Assembly: GCA_030141605.1 (NCBI GenBank)
Contig: JAQGDQ010000321.1
Span: forward strand, 205,956 to 269,955
Direction: 5' to 3'
Source of the DNA: Tubiluchus corallicola
Lineage: Eukaryota; Priapulida; Priapulimorpha; Priapulimorphida; Tubiluchidae
Length of the DNA stretch: 64,000 bases
The notes below the pieces were generated by a model, which made no database searches, was not told the DNA's origin, and was given only the letters and a program-made list of their open reading frames with translations. The translations under genes were made by a program, and so were the position numbers. Positions 1-13,215 of this stretch are shown here, in pieces. The first letter of the stretch is position 1, and each line of letters starts with the position of its first letter.

Positions 1-3000
1 TAGCAATTTCTTTATTAAGTATGGGCCCGGGGCGAACGAGGCGGTTCTAGGTTTTTTAAACAGGTAGCGATATTTGACCCAGCTAATGATTTTCAACTTT
101 CCTTTAATAAACGTGTGTGTTTTAAACGTGGTTTCCAGACACAGATAATGTGATATGATTACATAAAACGGGCCTATGAATAACTGCAATGTCCCCTCAA
201 GGCCTGTGGATCTCGTTCGATGGAGTATAAGAGGTGGGCGGGCTAGTCTGTCTGGGCAATGTAAAACTTCTTCTGGACATTTCGAAGTGATTTTCCTCGT
301 GCATCTATACGTCTTGCATATTTCCAAATTCTTTTTCTTGAATGTACTAACTGTATATTTTCGAATGATTTTCATATGCTGTACTTACATGAAAACTTGA
401 GTTCCTATATTAAAACTAAGCGAAAAGACCAAAGCTAATGGGATTAACGGATCATTAATCTCCAAGCTCGACTTGACGACTTGCGAGGATGCAGGAATGG
501 TTGGATTATTGTGTATGGATGGATTTGCGGACTTATATGATTAATTTAAATAGTTATTGAACAACTTAAACTGTTGCATTGGCTTATGGACTGATGCCCA
601 TTGATAACTGTTTCTGACATGAAATCAGTTCTCTGAGTCTGTCAATTAAATAATTAACTACTTGTGTAATCATATTATCGAACTAACTAACTGTATATCT
701 GTCATTAACTAAAGTGTATCACATTTTTCCGCACTGTACATAGTTGAAATACTGCGATCAGTAATCGTATTGTAAATAAATAAACTGTATATATAATTTG
801 CTGTCCTATATGCTTATCGCATTTATAAACTTTTGGTTCACATGGATAAGACCGAATGGTTACAAGCATGTATACTATTAGCACGTTAACGATTATCAAT
901 TCTATAAAATTACCCAATAAACACTCGAAATAAACTTTTGCAATTAAGTGAAATACATACTACTTAAACACCATAAGATTTGTGAACATAAAAAATTAGG
1001 GCTTTAAATTAGTGTTCCCCCAATAATTCATTTATGGTGAGAAGTTACCCTTTTTCGTACACTCACATATATGGTCACCACCTTTGTTTGTTTACTTCAG
1101 CCTTTTCTATCTTAGTTGGTTTTTTTACTCACGGTCTCATTTATCGTAGCTAACATCAGCGTTGGTTAGAAAAGTAACCGGTATGTTGATTTGTAGAACG
1201 GGCAGTTAGAATAGTAAACAAACACTGCTAAGTAAGTTGTTTACTAAAAATAAGTGTAGTTTTATGGTGTTATTTAAGCTACGTTATTAATTTAAATTAT
1301 ATATTTTTCAAGGTGTCCTCAAATAAGCAATAAGCATAAGCAGATAAGCATAAACTTCTAAGAAATCTAACAGCTTTGATACTGCATCATGGTGTATGCA
1401 GGACAGGTAAAAAATGAGGGCATTGGGTATGGGCGGTCTCTTTGATGACACAGTGCTGAATATCAACCTGTTTTTTTGACTGCAGACAGTGGTGACAATA
1501 ATAATGTAGGGCAGGTACGTACTTAAGTGTTCTGGAGTGAGCTAGAAAATGGTCCACATTAAGAACGCAATTATGACTAAATTAACTTCGTATAATCGAC
1601 CTGGAAATTGACATGGTCCGCTTTAAAATTATGCAGTAAAAGTTACAAGATAAGGCCCTCACATTTTGGTTTAAACAGCACTTTATTAACAAATTTAATA
1701 TTGCCTGCATATTTTTACACATTTATTCTTGTGCATGTTTCGTTTTTCAAATACTTTTTGCATAGAAAGTCTGTGACTTAGCATACACCTAGGGACGCTT
1801 TACGCATTGATACGAATAACAAGTCTGACACTAAAAACAAAAGGCATTGTTTAATATTCGTTGAAACACAAAGACATATTATAAAATTTCCGAATCTAAC
1901 AAAGGTATTTAAAAGTTACTTTACAAATTGCTACGCATGTCTTCGTTACAGGTTCAATAATAAAGTTTTTAGTACATTACCAACTGTTTACAATAATAAT
2001 ACACTGTAACTGTACTGAAGAATAATAACAACTGTATGAAAATGTATACTAATACATGTATATAAAACTGTACTAGTTGGTTTCAGTGTAGTTATGTTTA
2101 TTGGTTTTGTATGTAAAACGTAAATGTTTTAATTCCACGGCTGTTTCATATGACTTTTTAAATAACTCATAAAGTTATTAGCTAGTGAAATCTGAATTTC
2201 CAAAATAGATAATGAACTTAATGTGTGGAGGAACGAGATAGCCAGAAAACCAGGAGAGCGAGAGAGAGTCAGAAAAAGAGCGAGAGAGAAAGAATGTGAA
2301 CAAGAAAAAATTTAATCCTGAAGAAAAAAGGTAGAAGGTTGATGTTACAACAAAATTTAACGTTCCCTTTTTCACGATGTACATTTAAATTGTACTACAC
2401 AGTTACTACTATTATTCAATAAGTACAATTATGTTTTGCAAGGTGTAAATTGTTTGTGGTTATGTAACGCTCTCGCGCGGTCGGCTACTGTTCTGCTCCA
2501 GTCGAGCTAAACTTCTACCCTTCGACCCGAAAAAACCGCCACCACTAGACAGTGACGAAAAAGGTAATTATTTTGACCACCGAGTTATTACGAATTTGGC
2601 CCACATGCAGAATTTCAACCGGTTTCTGGGATTAAATTTAACACTTTCTCCTCAACCATTAACGACGCCAATCAAATAGAAATCTGGCGATCATTTAGCG
2701 GCGATGAAATATTTTCCAAAAAGCTAGACGAACCTGTCGGACCGGTTAAAAGTACGAGAAAATGAAATCATACAAAAAAGATGACATATAGTCTGGCATT
2801 TTAAATTGCCCGTGCATGCTGTAGAAAGAAAAACCGGTATTGTTACGCACACCAGACGCGACTAATCGAAACGCGGAAAATCTATACAGCGTGAATAGCC
2901 AGCAGGCAATTATTGGCATTCGGAAAAGAAGAAAAAATTTTGCTCAACTATGGAAGAATGGGCCTAACAAGCCGTGTGCACAAAACTGATGCAAGCTCCT

Positions 3001-3369
3001 TTGCATCGCGAATTGAGTTTTCTCGTGGAAAAGGCAAGGATTTCATTTTAAGGAACTGAAAAGAGTTGGAAAGCCCGAAGTCAGTGCATGCAAGAAATAT
3101 AAAGCAAAATTGACAGATTGAAGGCTAGACTGAAAAATATTAATATATTTGCAATGCATTTCTTTATAAAAATATGACCACAATGTTTAGCAAGTTTGAA
3201 AAAAAATTTAAATTTTAGTACACATATTTACACATTGCCAAACCCGCCCCGCCAGATGCTGCTCGCCCAGTTTTTGTACTGAATTCGTACTTCATTTATT
3301 GCAAGTGTGCTATATGTACGTTTGGCTTTGGTATTCTTAAAGCTGCTCACACTACACCTATCCTCAAAG
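1..3369. other. Non-coding, AT-rich; no gene recognised
   Basis: No open frame here looks like a protein. A purine-rich (GA)n-like patch lies at about 2,245-2,310. Lies to the left of the SUR first exon, so it is either SUR intron or flank. Confidence 0.6.
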
Positions 3370-3374
3370 AGATC

Positions 3375-3743
3375 TGTTGTGTTTTGTTTCTCTCGGAAGG
3401 CTCGTAGAGAAATTCAGAAAACACGCCGTCAAATTAAACTAGTTTATTAAGCGAGAATTCTACAACACAAAAGTATGAAGGAACGCGAAATGATTACAGT
3501 AAACGTGAAAATCTGGAAAACGTTTAAGTGTATCTGAAAATGTAAGTATACAAGAGAATGTGTAAGTATGACGTGTGAATCTGCCTGTTCCCTTGTCAGC
3601 GGCCTGCTTCGCCTTATATAGCGCGCCCAAGAAGCTTCCAAAAGTAATGTTCCAGAACATTCCAGACGGTAAGACGATCATTCCAACGGAACATTCTACA
3701 ATGTTCTATGTAATTCTAATAGATGCTAGCGATCTCCACAACA
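3375..3743 (-). mobile_element. Solo LTR with heat-shock-type promoter
   Basis: A 369-bp LTR bounded by perfect inverted ends TGTTGTG...CACAACA and flanked on both sides by the same 5-bp sequence AGATC (3,370-3,374 and 3,744-3,748), the target-site duplication. No internal retrotransposon sequence remains, so it is a solo LTR left by LTR-LTR recombination. Orientation is minus: a TATA box (CTATATAAGGC, about 3,612-3,622) is followed about 165 bp on by AATAAA (3,446-3,451). Five-base target duplications fit Gypsy, Copia or BEL elements; the family cannot be told. Confidence 0.9.
3630..3712 (-). promoter_or_regulatory. Cluster of heat-shock elements in the LTR
   Basis: Immediately upstream of the LTR's TATA box lie arrays of alternating nTTCnnGAAn units: GAAGCTTC at 3,631-3,638, the uninterrupted triple TTCCAGAACATTC at about 3,650-3,662, and further GAA/TTC blocks (ATTCCAACGGAACATTC, about 3,680-3,696). 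This is the consensus for trimeric HSF1 binding and the layout of an Hsp70-type promoter, which suggests that the parent retrotransposon was stress-inducible. Confidence 0.7.
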
Positions 3744-4135
3744 AGATCTAAAATTCATTTGTCATAATTCGTAAATTAAAACAGTAATGTGTACAAGTAA
3801 TTTTTGTTAGTTATTATGTACGAATGTGATCAGTATAATGTAATAAATTTATATAAATTTTGTCTTACGTTTATTATGCACTTTACTTGTCGTATGGTGC
3901 TTATGTATAGTATTGTGAACCTTTTGTATTTATGTACGTAAGTGAGTGCACTGGAGTCATTGCTTCTAGTTTTAATTTTTATGCACTAATAGTTTATAGT
4001 TTTGCACCAGACACATTTGCTTTAACAGTGTTTTAATACTGAAAATATTTTTAACACTGAGGATTGTAATTTTATTGTATTCTATTTTATGGCAAATAAA
4101 GTATATGTATGTATGCATGTATGTATATATAGTTC
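3744..4135 (+). mobile_element. Possible LINE 3' tail ending in (TATG)n
   Basis: AT-rich 3' UTR-like sequence ends with GGCAAATAAAGTATATGTATG and a short (TATG/CATG)n run at about 4,100-4,131. This is the usual appearance of a non-LTR element's 3' end. No coding part is preserved. Confidence 0.3.
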
Positions 4136-4399
4136 CAATGTAAATCCTAGCAATTGCTGCATTTTTCTCCCATAAAGTTTGCTTCTGGGTTCGAATCCTG
4201 GGTGACTCGCAATTTTTTTGCAGATTTCTTCTTGTACACCTGACTGTTAATTATTTGCCAGTTGAAGCACGCTGCTGCCTGCATTTTAGTTTCCTTACTA
4301 ATGCCCAATAGAAGCTTATAATTAGTTTCTGTTTACTAAGTTACTTGTCACTACTTCTTACTACATGTATTATGTTACTTCTGTCACTTCTTATTCTCA

Positions 4400-4560
4400 T
4401 GGATAGCTGGCTCCGACTGCGTGCTAACTAGTACGAAATTTAGCCGTAAACGGCTACAGCGTGTGGTTCAAACCACAGAGTTCTTAGTTCGAATATTGAC
4501 TGATTCACATTTTTCATAACGTTTGCCTAAATTTGACTATTGATACAAGCGGACAAAGAA
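4400..4560 (+). mobile_element. tRNA-derived SINE, copy A
   Basis: Contains CTGCGTGCTAACTAG, then GTGTGGTTCAAACCACAGAG, a B-box-like TTAGTTCGAATATTGA and CTGATTCACATTTTTCATAA. The same blocks in the same order occur at about 19,595-19,770, so this is a dispersed family with a tRNA-like RNA polymerase III promoter. Another B-box (GGTTCGAATCCTG) at 4,188-4,200 may belong to a neighbouring relic. Confidence 0.55.
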
Positions 4561-5481
4561 TATTTACCGGTATTTCATTAGCGTTTTTCTTCAGCATAGT
4601 TGAATTATAGCATTCGCTGTACCCCCCTGCTGACGTGCAGTTCACTTGCAGTTGACTGTTCAAACAACAAGATTATGGAGAACCTGACTGTTTTCATAAA
4701 ACTATTCCATTTTTGCTTTCACTAAGAGTAAACATTCAAGGGCGAATCTTCAGCGTGAAAACACGAAACAGAAAGGTACGTCACGTCCCCCAAATAGGCT
4801 AAGTGATTCAAAACAGCAGACACTTTGTCAACAAGCTTGATGATACACGGACATTAAAAGAGGCCACTCGGGACACTAGCCTACAATTTTTTTTGTTGTT
4901 TAATGATGGTACCATATGTTTTCTACATTATACAGTATTCTGCATTCTACATTCTACTTTAAAGTAGACTGCAAATGACTGGAATACATCATTTCCATTA
5001 TTATAGCACAGCTAGAAACGAACTAGTTAAGCGATTATACACGAAATGGACTAAATCTGTTTTAATGGCATACTTTTGCTCAAAGAGGAAGCAGAAGATG
5101 AAGAAAAATTGTAGACAGCAAAGCGTCTAGCGCTGGCGATAGATAAAGCCTAAGTACACTAAAGCGTCCGTGTTCAGAGTCTGGAGGCGAGAAAGAACGT
5201 ATAGCATTGCCAATGGGCGTTGAAACCAAAGATTTTGGACGCTGGAAGCCAGATGCTGGAAGCTCTTTTTGAGCGGTAGCGTCCAGTTATGAGTGAATTC
5301 TATATGCTATACGCAACGATCTAGCAACCACACGCTGGACGCCTTGGTGTGTCATAAGCTTTACATACAATTTGTTTTAAAGCATTCTGTAATTAAAAAA
5401 ACACTTAAAAATGAATGAACACTGCGAGCTTGTGTTTTACCGCTCATACAAACTTCGTTTTTTGTAATAAAAATAAAACAA

Positions 5482-5502
5482 ATATATATATATATATATA
5501 TA
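5482..5502. repeat. (AT)n microsatellite
   Basis: About ten uninterrupted AT dinucleotides. Confidence 0.9.
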
Positions 5503-6099
5503 ATCAATTGCTATATACAATACGAATGTGTTTTAAATTTTTTATACATTATGCAGAACTTATATTTTTTCTGTAAAGCAGCATATCTAATTATGAAACA
5601 ACACAATGGGCTCAAAAATTGAGAAACTTTAGAGCAAACGCGAACGTCTACATATTCTTCAGTTGCCAGAGAAAATAAAAGATCAAATAGTAGTGGGACA
5701 TTTAAAGTTCTAAATGTACACATTTTTCAATTTTAAAATTTTATTTGGAAAGTTACATTTGATCAAACAGACTAAGCAAAAGTGGAACCCTGCCGAGTTT
5801 AACCCTGCCATTTACTAAAGAAAGTCAAAGCAGGACAGATATGAGTTATGCAGTATTCCTACTACGTATCCTGTTAACAATGTGTATTTATAATGACTAT
5901 GAAATTATTCGTTTGAATCGTTTTCAAAAATCGAGCGTAAATTAGCGCATCGCTTCACCGCCTATAGATAACGCTTAACTGAATGGCGAGAGTTGAACAA
6001 GCAGCGTTTAAACATACCGGCTGCACAACGCCCAGCCTTGAACCTCAATACCGAGCACCTAGTGTTGAATGTTCGTAATCTCAAGTAAATCTATACACC

Positions 6100-6480
6100 A
6101 AGCATCAACCATTTAGCTTCCAAGATTAAACTATATGTACGCTTAAAATGTGACGCTATTTCACTCCCTACATTGACATTAAATAGTTAACTACTTGAAC
6201 GCTTAAACTCTGGCGCAGTTTCACTCCATGTTTAAAATGTCACGCCTATTTCACTCATCACATTGAGATTAAACTATACGACTAACTTAATGTTTCAACT
6301 ATTTCACTCAAAAAATTAAACTACCCGTATAACTGTATATCCTCTAGCAACTGTGACACTATTACACTCACCACATTGAGATTAAACTACACGTATACAA
6401 CTTAATGTTTTAGCTATTTCACTCCCAAAATTAAAGTACATGTATCAGGTGTGACGACGCTGTTTCACCGCCAGATTATT
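6100..6480. repeat. Degenerate tandem array
   Basis: The motif TTTCACTC (or near variants) recurs at about 6,159, 6,219, 6,249, 6,302, 6,362, 6,418 and 6,461, linked by CACATTGAGATTAAACTA and CTTAATGTTT-type segments. Units are about 30-60 bp and strongly diverged, so this is an old minisatellite-like array. Confidence 0.65.
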
Positions 6481-8785
6481 TCACAGTCTAAAAATCTCAT
6501 TAGAATAGATTGTCGGTTTTTAGTAGTAATGTAATTGAAGGTACATATTAGCCAACAGTCTTGCTCAACTAAACAAAATCAATGTCTTTTCACATTTTAT
6601 ACAGCCCAATTCGACTTCCAACATTAATACAAACGTTTTGATTATAGACAGTAGTTTTCAATAAAAACTGAAAGAAAAGTAATTTTCGATACAAAGACTA
6701 GATTAGAAAACAGTGATTTCTGAAAGAAGTAGAAAGGCAGGCAATATTAGCGTGCATGGAGAAAGTGAAATGCCATACAATAAAACAAGTTTATAGAGGG
6801 TTGTATAACGTATACATCTGCAATGTCATAAAGTCCTGTATATTCAATGTAATAGTGGAATTCTAAGTAATGCATATTTGCCGGAGTCGGCGTTCGAGGA
6901 AATAGAAGACGTTTTTTTATTCATTCACAAGTTACAATGAACCCTGAACGTCCGGTTTCGGGTTGAGAAAATATTATGGAAAGTAAACCGACTTCGTAGT
7001 GGCCATGCACGATGCATGTGCTACTACTACTACTACCATATTTCTTACTACACAAAGGAAGTAAAAAAAACTTCGGCACGCTTTTGGGCGCAAAGTAAGT
7101 CTAACGAAAAGTTCAAAACTACTGCCTACTTATAAGATAAAACTCAATTACTGTTTCACAATTAGAGACATCGCTTAATATTGCACAACTGCTACTCTCA
7201 TATTGACAAATTGATAACACGTACCAAATTTAATGCAATTTATAAAATTTTCTGTAGCAAATGCAAATCAGATCGAAAATGGCGAGTTACAGTACTTAAC
7301 AAGTAGAATAGCTTAGCTATTTGCTGTGTGCTAACAACTAACATGCACCGGGAGAATAATAATTATATAATTTTGTGAAAATAACTCGCAACTACCTGAA
7401 TATTTTCCCGGCACTGCAGTCGATTGTTGTTGCAATACTCAGTTTTTACAATACTGAGTTTACACTCCGTGTTAAATTAATGCGTGATTGGCTTAGACTA
7501 CTATCATTACATGCTCAATTTTTTCTATAAATTTTATAAATATTGAAACAAAATTTGCTGGTTATCGTATTAATTTATAATGCAAGTTGCAAAAGCGCGG
7601 TGTATACAGAAAATCACGAAAAATTGGTATCTTGAGTTATGGGCATCGTGTTATTTCATCACTGACAGTATCAGGTTTAAAGAAAAATAAGCTTACGACC
7701 AATATTATGTGGCACATGCGATAACTCACTTCCATTTTACTTAAATAGCTTTATAAGAGTCGCAAAACCTTATCTTATTCATCAACGAGTTTCAATTAGC
7801 CAACGCCCTATTCTTATTACGAACGATATAAACTTAGCACTGAACATGCTGCTTCTCGAGGGGGCGTTAGGGTGTCAACCTTCTTCGATGCGTAACATAT
7901 TAAAATGAGAAAAACAGTTAATACACATAGCAGGTAATAGGTAACACGCAGCAATGAAACTTCAAAAACTACAGTACTATCTAAACAAATTATTTTAGTT
8001 AAAAAGTAAACACATATACAATGATCCAAAAATAATCAACACAACTTCCATCCTGAACATCCTCATATAAGAAAAAAGAAATTTCAGTATCTTCATAATC
8101 TTGACCGAAAAATAGAAAAGAATAAGCAGCGTCCTAAATCTTGTTTCTTTATGAAAGAAATATCTAACGATTGACATTTGATAACTTCCAGGCCTTTTCA
8201 TGTTTTATATGCGAAACTCCCACCTTGCTAATGGAAGTGCTTTCACCTGCCGAATGATGACAAGTCACTTTAGTCTGTAGTCTGAAGTCTCACTTTACTC
8301 TGTAGTCTGAACACGGGTTTCCGCATATTCCACGCCCTTAATCGCACGAGTTTTATGTACTCACTCCACCACTGTGGAAAAATCATAAAAAATGAAATGT
8401 GGCACCTAAAAGTAAGCTAGTACTACTGGGAAACTAGGCCGAGATAAAGAAATTAACGTTTTGACTTGTCCTGTCAAGATCTTGCAAATCTACATACACA
8501 GGGCATGTGAGCGATTTTTATCATTTGATACAATTTTTCTCCGCCAGTGAGCGACGATGACCACAAAATTAACAAAAACAGCAACAAGCGTAATAAAAAA
8601 ACCGGATATTTTAAAGAGTAAAGGAATGGCTGACCGCCTATTAACATTAAATCAACAACAGTTCCATTTAGCATGAAGTCGCCAAGTCATTTTCTAAAGC
8701 TAAATAAAAACAAAAAAAGTACTTGAACATCAAAAAAGTTCTTAAATGTTGGGTGTGTATCTTAGCCATCTTCAGCAGTAAGCAT

Positions 8786-8890
8786 AAGTTACAAAAATCC
8801 GCCAACAGCAGAGTCGAACCCGCTACCTGAGCGCATCCATCAAATTACAAATTGATTACCACACGCATATTCACGGCGTGAAGCATTCTA
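8786..8890 (-). mobile_element. tRNA-derived SINE remnant
   Basis: Read on the minus strand it has GCGTGTGGTAATCAATTTG, then CAGGTAGCGGGTTCGACTCT, with a good B-box (GGTTCGACTC). It does not fold into a complete tRNA, so a SINE relic is likelier than a tRNA gene. Confidence 0.45.
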
Positions 8891-11800
8891 GCGAAGCCAA
8901 TAAGGTTATTCTGACCGGCCGCATCATCCTATACGATGTTAATTTGCTCAGCTTTAATTACCCGTACGCATAAAAACCTGACTTGCTGAAGGTTTTTATC
9001 GTCGACGTTTTGTCATATAGAGATGATTCATTAGACCCCTAGCGCCGCAATGATTAACTATTCATTACGTGGAGAAAGTATGCCCAACAATCTCCCGCAG
9101 CTCTTACGATAATCAGGCAGACGTACAATTAGGACGCAACAAGGCAGACGAAAAGCGAGGAAGCCATATTGAGGCAGTGAGTTTTCAAGAAATACCGACA
9201 TATCCACTAAGCAGTCACTGTTAGTCTATGTTTCGCCTTAATTGTGTACATGAGTCACTAATTTTACTCTTCAGAAAGACAGAATGAGAGCTCCTATAGC
9301 ACGGCCTTGACTTGCATCCGCCCCCGCCTGACGCATGTACTTTCCAACAAGCGAAATTGCTGCTGAACAAATTACATTCTTACCGCCGTGAAGCCAAGCA
9401 AGGTCAGTAGCCTTGCGAGGCCAGTGCATTCATGGTGGTTGTGGTGGTGGTGGGGGGGGACACATGGGCGCATCGGGCCGCAATGATGGTGAAGCCCAAT
9501 GAGAACATTCAACGGAAAGAGGACTTAGCACTTACATATACGTATATACTACAATAATTATTAAATTTCATGCGTGATTTCTTTTATTTTTATACTGCTT
9601 TTTACTGAATAAAAGATTAGAGTGATTATAACTTTTGAAGACTTAAGTTAGTATGCTACTAAAAATATTAATATTAAAAAAACTCTGTTGCCAACAAATT
9701 AAGCTGACAAAGCAAACAAGCAGACAATTATCACAAATCTCTGCAATTCTTTATTAAACACTATCTTGTACAATACGTACTTTCTCGTTTAAATAACGCC
9801 ATATTGTCAGAGACAAAGCCACCGCGCCCATGTGAGCAGAAAACCTACAGATGACACGTCAAGTTGCTAGATCAGAGTGTCATGTAATCCCATGGCGGCT
9901 GATGACCTATTTGAAGCCATCGTGTAAAGCTGAGCACTAATGGCAGTGAAGCCATAATAGTAGCTAGAGCAGATCTCAATTACGGAATTGGGCAAATTAC
10001 ATAGTAGCCGGAGAGCAGGAGAAAGTAAGTGAAAAGGAGAAAAGGTAACTGCGGCTAATCTGTAGAATCTGACACAAGGAAGACATCTTAAGGAAAATGC
10101 AATGGTGCGCGAGGGATACGCCGCTAATGATGACACAACGTTTTTTATTATCATAAGCAAGAAAATTAGTCAACTTTACGCCGTCTATATCAAAACGGTT
10201 AATATCAAAAAACAGTGACATGTCTAAGACAAGATACCAATAACTTTAATAGAAATGAAAAAATGCATAGACTTATAAATATTTTTTAACTAATTGGAGG
10301 AAAACAGTCAATAATTTTCGGCACTGAATTCTCATTTGTTAGAAAATTAAATTCATATAGTTGTTAGTGCTTTACTAAGTACAACTCTGTTATTCTTCAT
10401 AGCTGCACTAATAATTCCGAAGATAGTAACTTATCTTAGCAGACAACATTGTTTAACCGCCACAAACTTGCTTTTATAAGAGTACGTATGTAAGAGTGCA
10501 AATTAAACTTGTAGATTTGAGAAACTTTGATTAATACACCACAAACAAGCAGCAATGATACAAATAGAAGCTTTTGTAGACTGTACAAGAAGTATTATTT
10601 GTAAAAAACTGCATAAATGTCTCGCAAAACCTATAAGGAATTTACCAGGTGTTAGAATTTTCGCTTCCTGGAGAAGGAAAAACGCAATGACTTATACAAC
10701 TACAGCATTCAATTAAGAAAAAATTACAGGAAGACAGAAAATAGTTCTGCCAGACAGAAAAATTTCTACAGATAAGTATGCAACTATGATTGCTGGAAAG
10801 GCTTTTTAACGACAAACTTGTTTGTATACCGGACTATTTAACAAAAAAACAAAAACACACGAAATTTCCTCGCAAAATATCAGAGGCGCCCGCCTTTCCC
10901 AGTTCTGCAAGGTTTGCAACGCTTGTTAATGGGAATCATTGAGCAACTATTTTAGTCAATAGCGGAAATCTGTAAAAATGTATAAAAATCGCATAGTATG
11001 CGAAGCATGGCTTTACGTGCGATTTCAATCAAATGTTGTGACTTGGAGTTTTCTTCTTTGTGAAAGTAAAAACTGGGTTTGTCGACCAGTAAATGTATGC
11101 ATGTGACATGAGGGTACACATTCCAGACCACTGCAGTAGTAAAACCGCGAACAATCGACGAACAGAACTCGGACTGCCTACTGTCAATATACGAGTCCAG
11201 TAAAACTGGTCCAGAACAAACACTGGAAAATAAGAACAACATCGCAAACACTCAAAATCCCGACAAGTGGCCCAGCTTGTGATCAACGGTTGGGAAAAGG
11301 AGGAATTTTGCCTGGGACCCAGGTGTCCCTAGACGACGAATGAATAATATTGAACTTACATAAACACTATAAAAAGTTTATTTTAAATATCCATTATAAA
11401 AAAGTAAACGGGTATATTTGACTTTTTAACGTTCAAGTCATGTCGAATAACATGCAATAAAAACAAGTCAAGCACCAAATGTAAGGCATGAAAATAGGTT
11501 ATAGTCACATGTGTGTTTGGAAGGTCTATTTATTCATTTTCAATAAAAAACTATTGAATCGCTCACGGCAGAATAAGCTGGCGGGGAGCAAATGAATCCA
11601 TGGAATAAACTATTTAATATACTGCACAGAGACTAGGAGTGTTCCGACTGTTTGAAACCGCCACGAGTAATTAACGATGATGGTACAGTAGCCGAGCATG
11701 TGAATGGACGTCATTAGGACAGCCTAGCTTTGTAAGCAAACAGACCCCGTTTCATTCCTGACAATTCCAAACAAACTTTCTCTCTGCTTCATATGGGAAA

Positions 11801-13100
11801 CATCGCATGGGGCGCATGCGAGGTATCAGATTCTTTCCACACAGACCATCATCCACGTCCGGTTCCAATCTGTAAATCTGGAGGCAGATCACAAGGAAGA
11901 GATACATTCTTCCCGAAACATGGAATAATTCCCAAAAATTTGAGGATGAGTGTATGGATTTATGATCATTTCTGCCAATACACTTACTGTATCATATCAT
12001 TTAGCGATTTTAATATTCAGTCTCTTAATAACTATATATAAAAAAGTTTGGCCTTAACAAACGTTTAAATTTTTTCACTTTTACTGCATCCTGTTTTTTT
12101 CATTTCGTGCCTAAAAATACAATGTAGTTGTGAAAGTAGAGAAACTGTTTTTGTTTTGTAAACTGCCTGCTTATTTCAAATTTCAGAAAAAGTTTGCAAA
12201 CGTTAAATATCTCTACTCGTCTACGGTACATGTACTGAAAACAGATCTGCTGTGTTTTGCGTGATGCTAAGAAAACGCGTGTTCTTGTGGTATAATAAAT
12301 ATTACTCGGCAACGCGTTGAATGCCAACACTGGTCTATGCCCGCTGTATAGCGCTTGTTATCGATCTACACGCTTCATGCACTCAGCAGCCGTGTCAATG
12401 CCCTCTCACCACGACCAGCCCTGACTGCTATTTTCAGACGCCTCGGCAAGCAAAGCAACCCCAAGAGAGTCCCGAGCCAAAGTGCAATTAATCTTGGACA
12501 GTCCAAGCAAGGATGAGTTGAGGCTAGCATGACCTCGAAAAATCTTCATCGAATTTGCATATATATGTGAGGGTTGTGACTGATGAAAAGAGAAAGTGCC
12601 CCTTAAGATAAGAGCAAAGATCGCAGAAGAGATAACGGCACAAGAAGTATCAAGTAGAAATCCGATTTTTTTGTTAAATGAGCTTGAGTAGCGTACTCAC
12701 AAGGGCAAAAAAAGTAGAAAATAATTTGGAAAAATACCAAAGCGAAATCAAATCAAAGTTTTTCAGAGATTCGTAATTGAGAAAGTCGATAAAACAAAGG
12801 TAAAATCCGACCAGTCTCAAAACGCAAAAATAGAAAATTCTAGAAAGAATAATCAAAACTCCCCACCCTCCATCCATTTCGCTCATTGAAAAGTACTAAC
12901 AAGAACAGTTACTTTGATCATCCAAAAGTTTGCTTAATGATTTTATTATTGAAATTTCGAAACACGATTTGCAATGGTTGTGAATTACAAAAAAAAGAGT
13001 TAAACTGACCTTCCCCTCCTCCATGCAATTATCAGTAGTGCGATATTAGTTTAGACTAAATTAATACGAAATGTCTAGCGATAAGAAGACCTAAATTTAG
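8891..13100. other. Non-coding stretch; no gene recognised
   Basis: Contains a GGT/G-rich run at about 9,430-9,461. Overlapping minus-strand frames of 97-99 codons at 9,867-10,160 and 10,952-11,251 were examined for SUR, LINE or other homology without success. Confidence 0.55.
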
Positions 13101-13114
13101 AAGAGTCATCTTAC

Positions 13115-13215
13115 ACTCATCTGGCATTGAGCCGAGGGCCCTGGTTCAAATTCCTTCTCCAGATTTTTTGACACACCTTCCTTCTGGTCAAGTCCGATGC
13201 AAACAAAATTAATAA
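13115..13215 (+). mobile_element. tRNA-derived SINE remnant
   Basis: GCATTGAGCCGAGGGCCCTG followed by GGTTCAAATTCC (B-box-like) and CTTCTCCAGATTTTTTGACAC resembles the tRNA head of a SINE. No cloverleaf can be completed. Confidence 0.35.

Larger units (their letters stand above)
4561..8785. other. Non-coding stretch; no gene recognised outside the noted repeats
   Basis: AT-rich, apart from a less AT-rich patch at about 5,080-5,300. A short duplicated motif (TCACTTTA.TCTGTAGTCTGAA) lies at 8,267-8,310. Reverse-strand frames of 66-70 codons have no recognisable features. Confidence 0.6.

Noticed and set aside
8786-8890. tRNA gene on the minus strand
   Set aside because: The B-box is good, but no complete acceptor stem or cloverleaf can be drawn.
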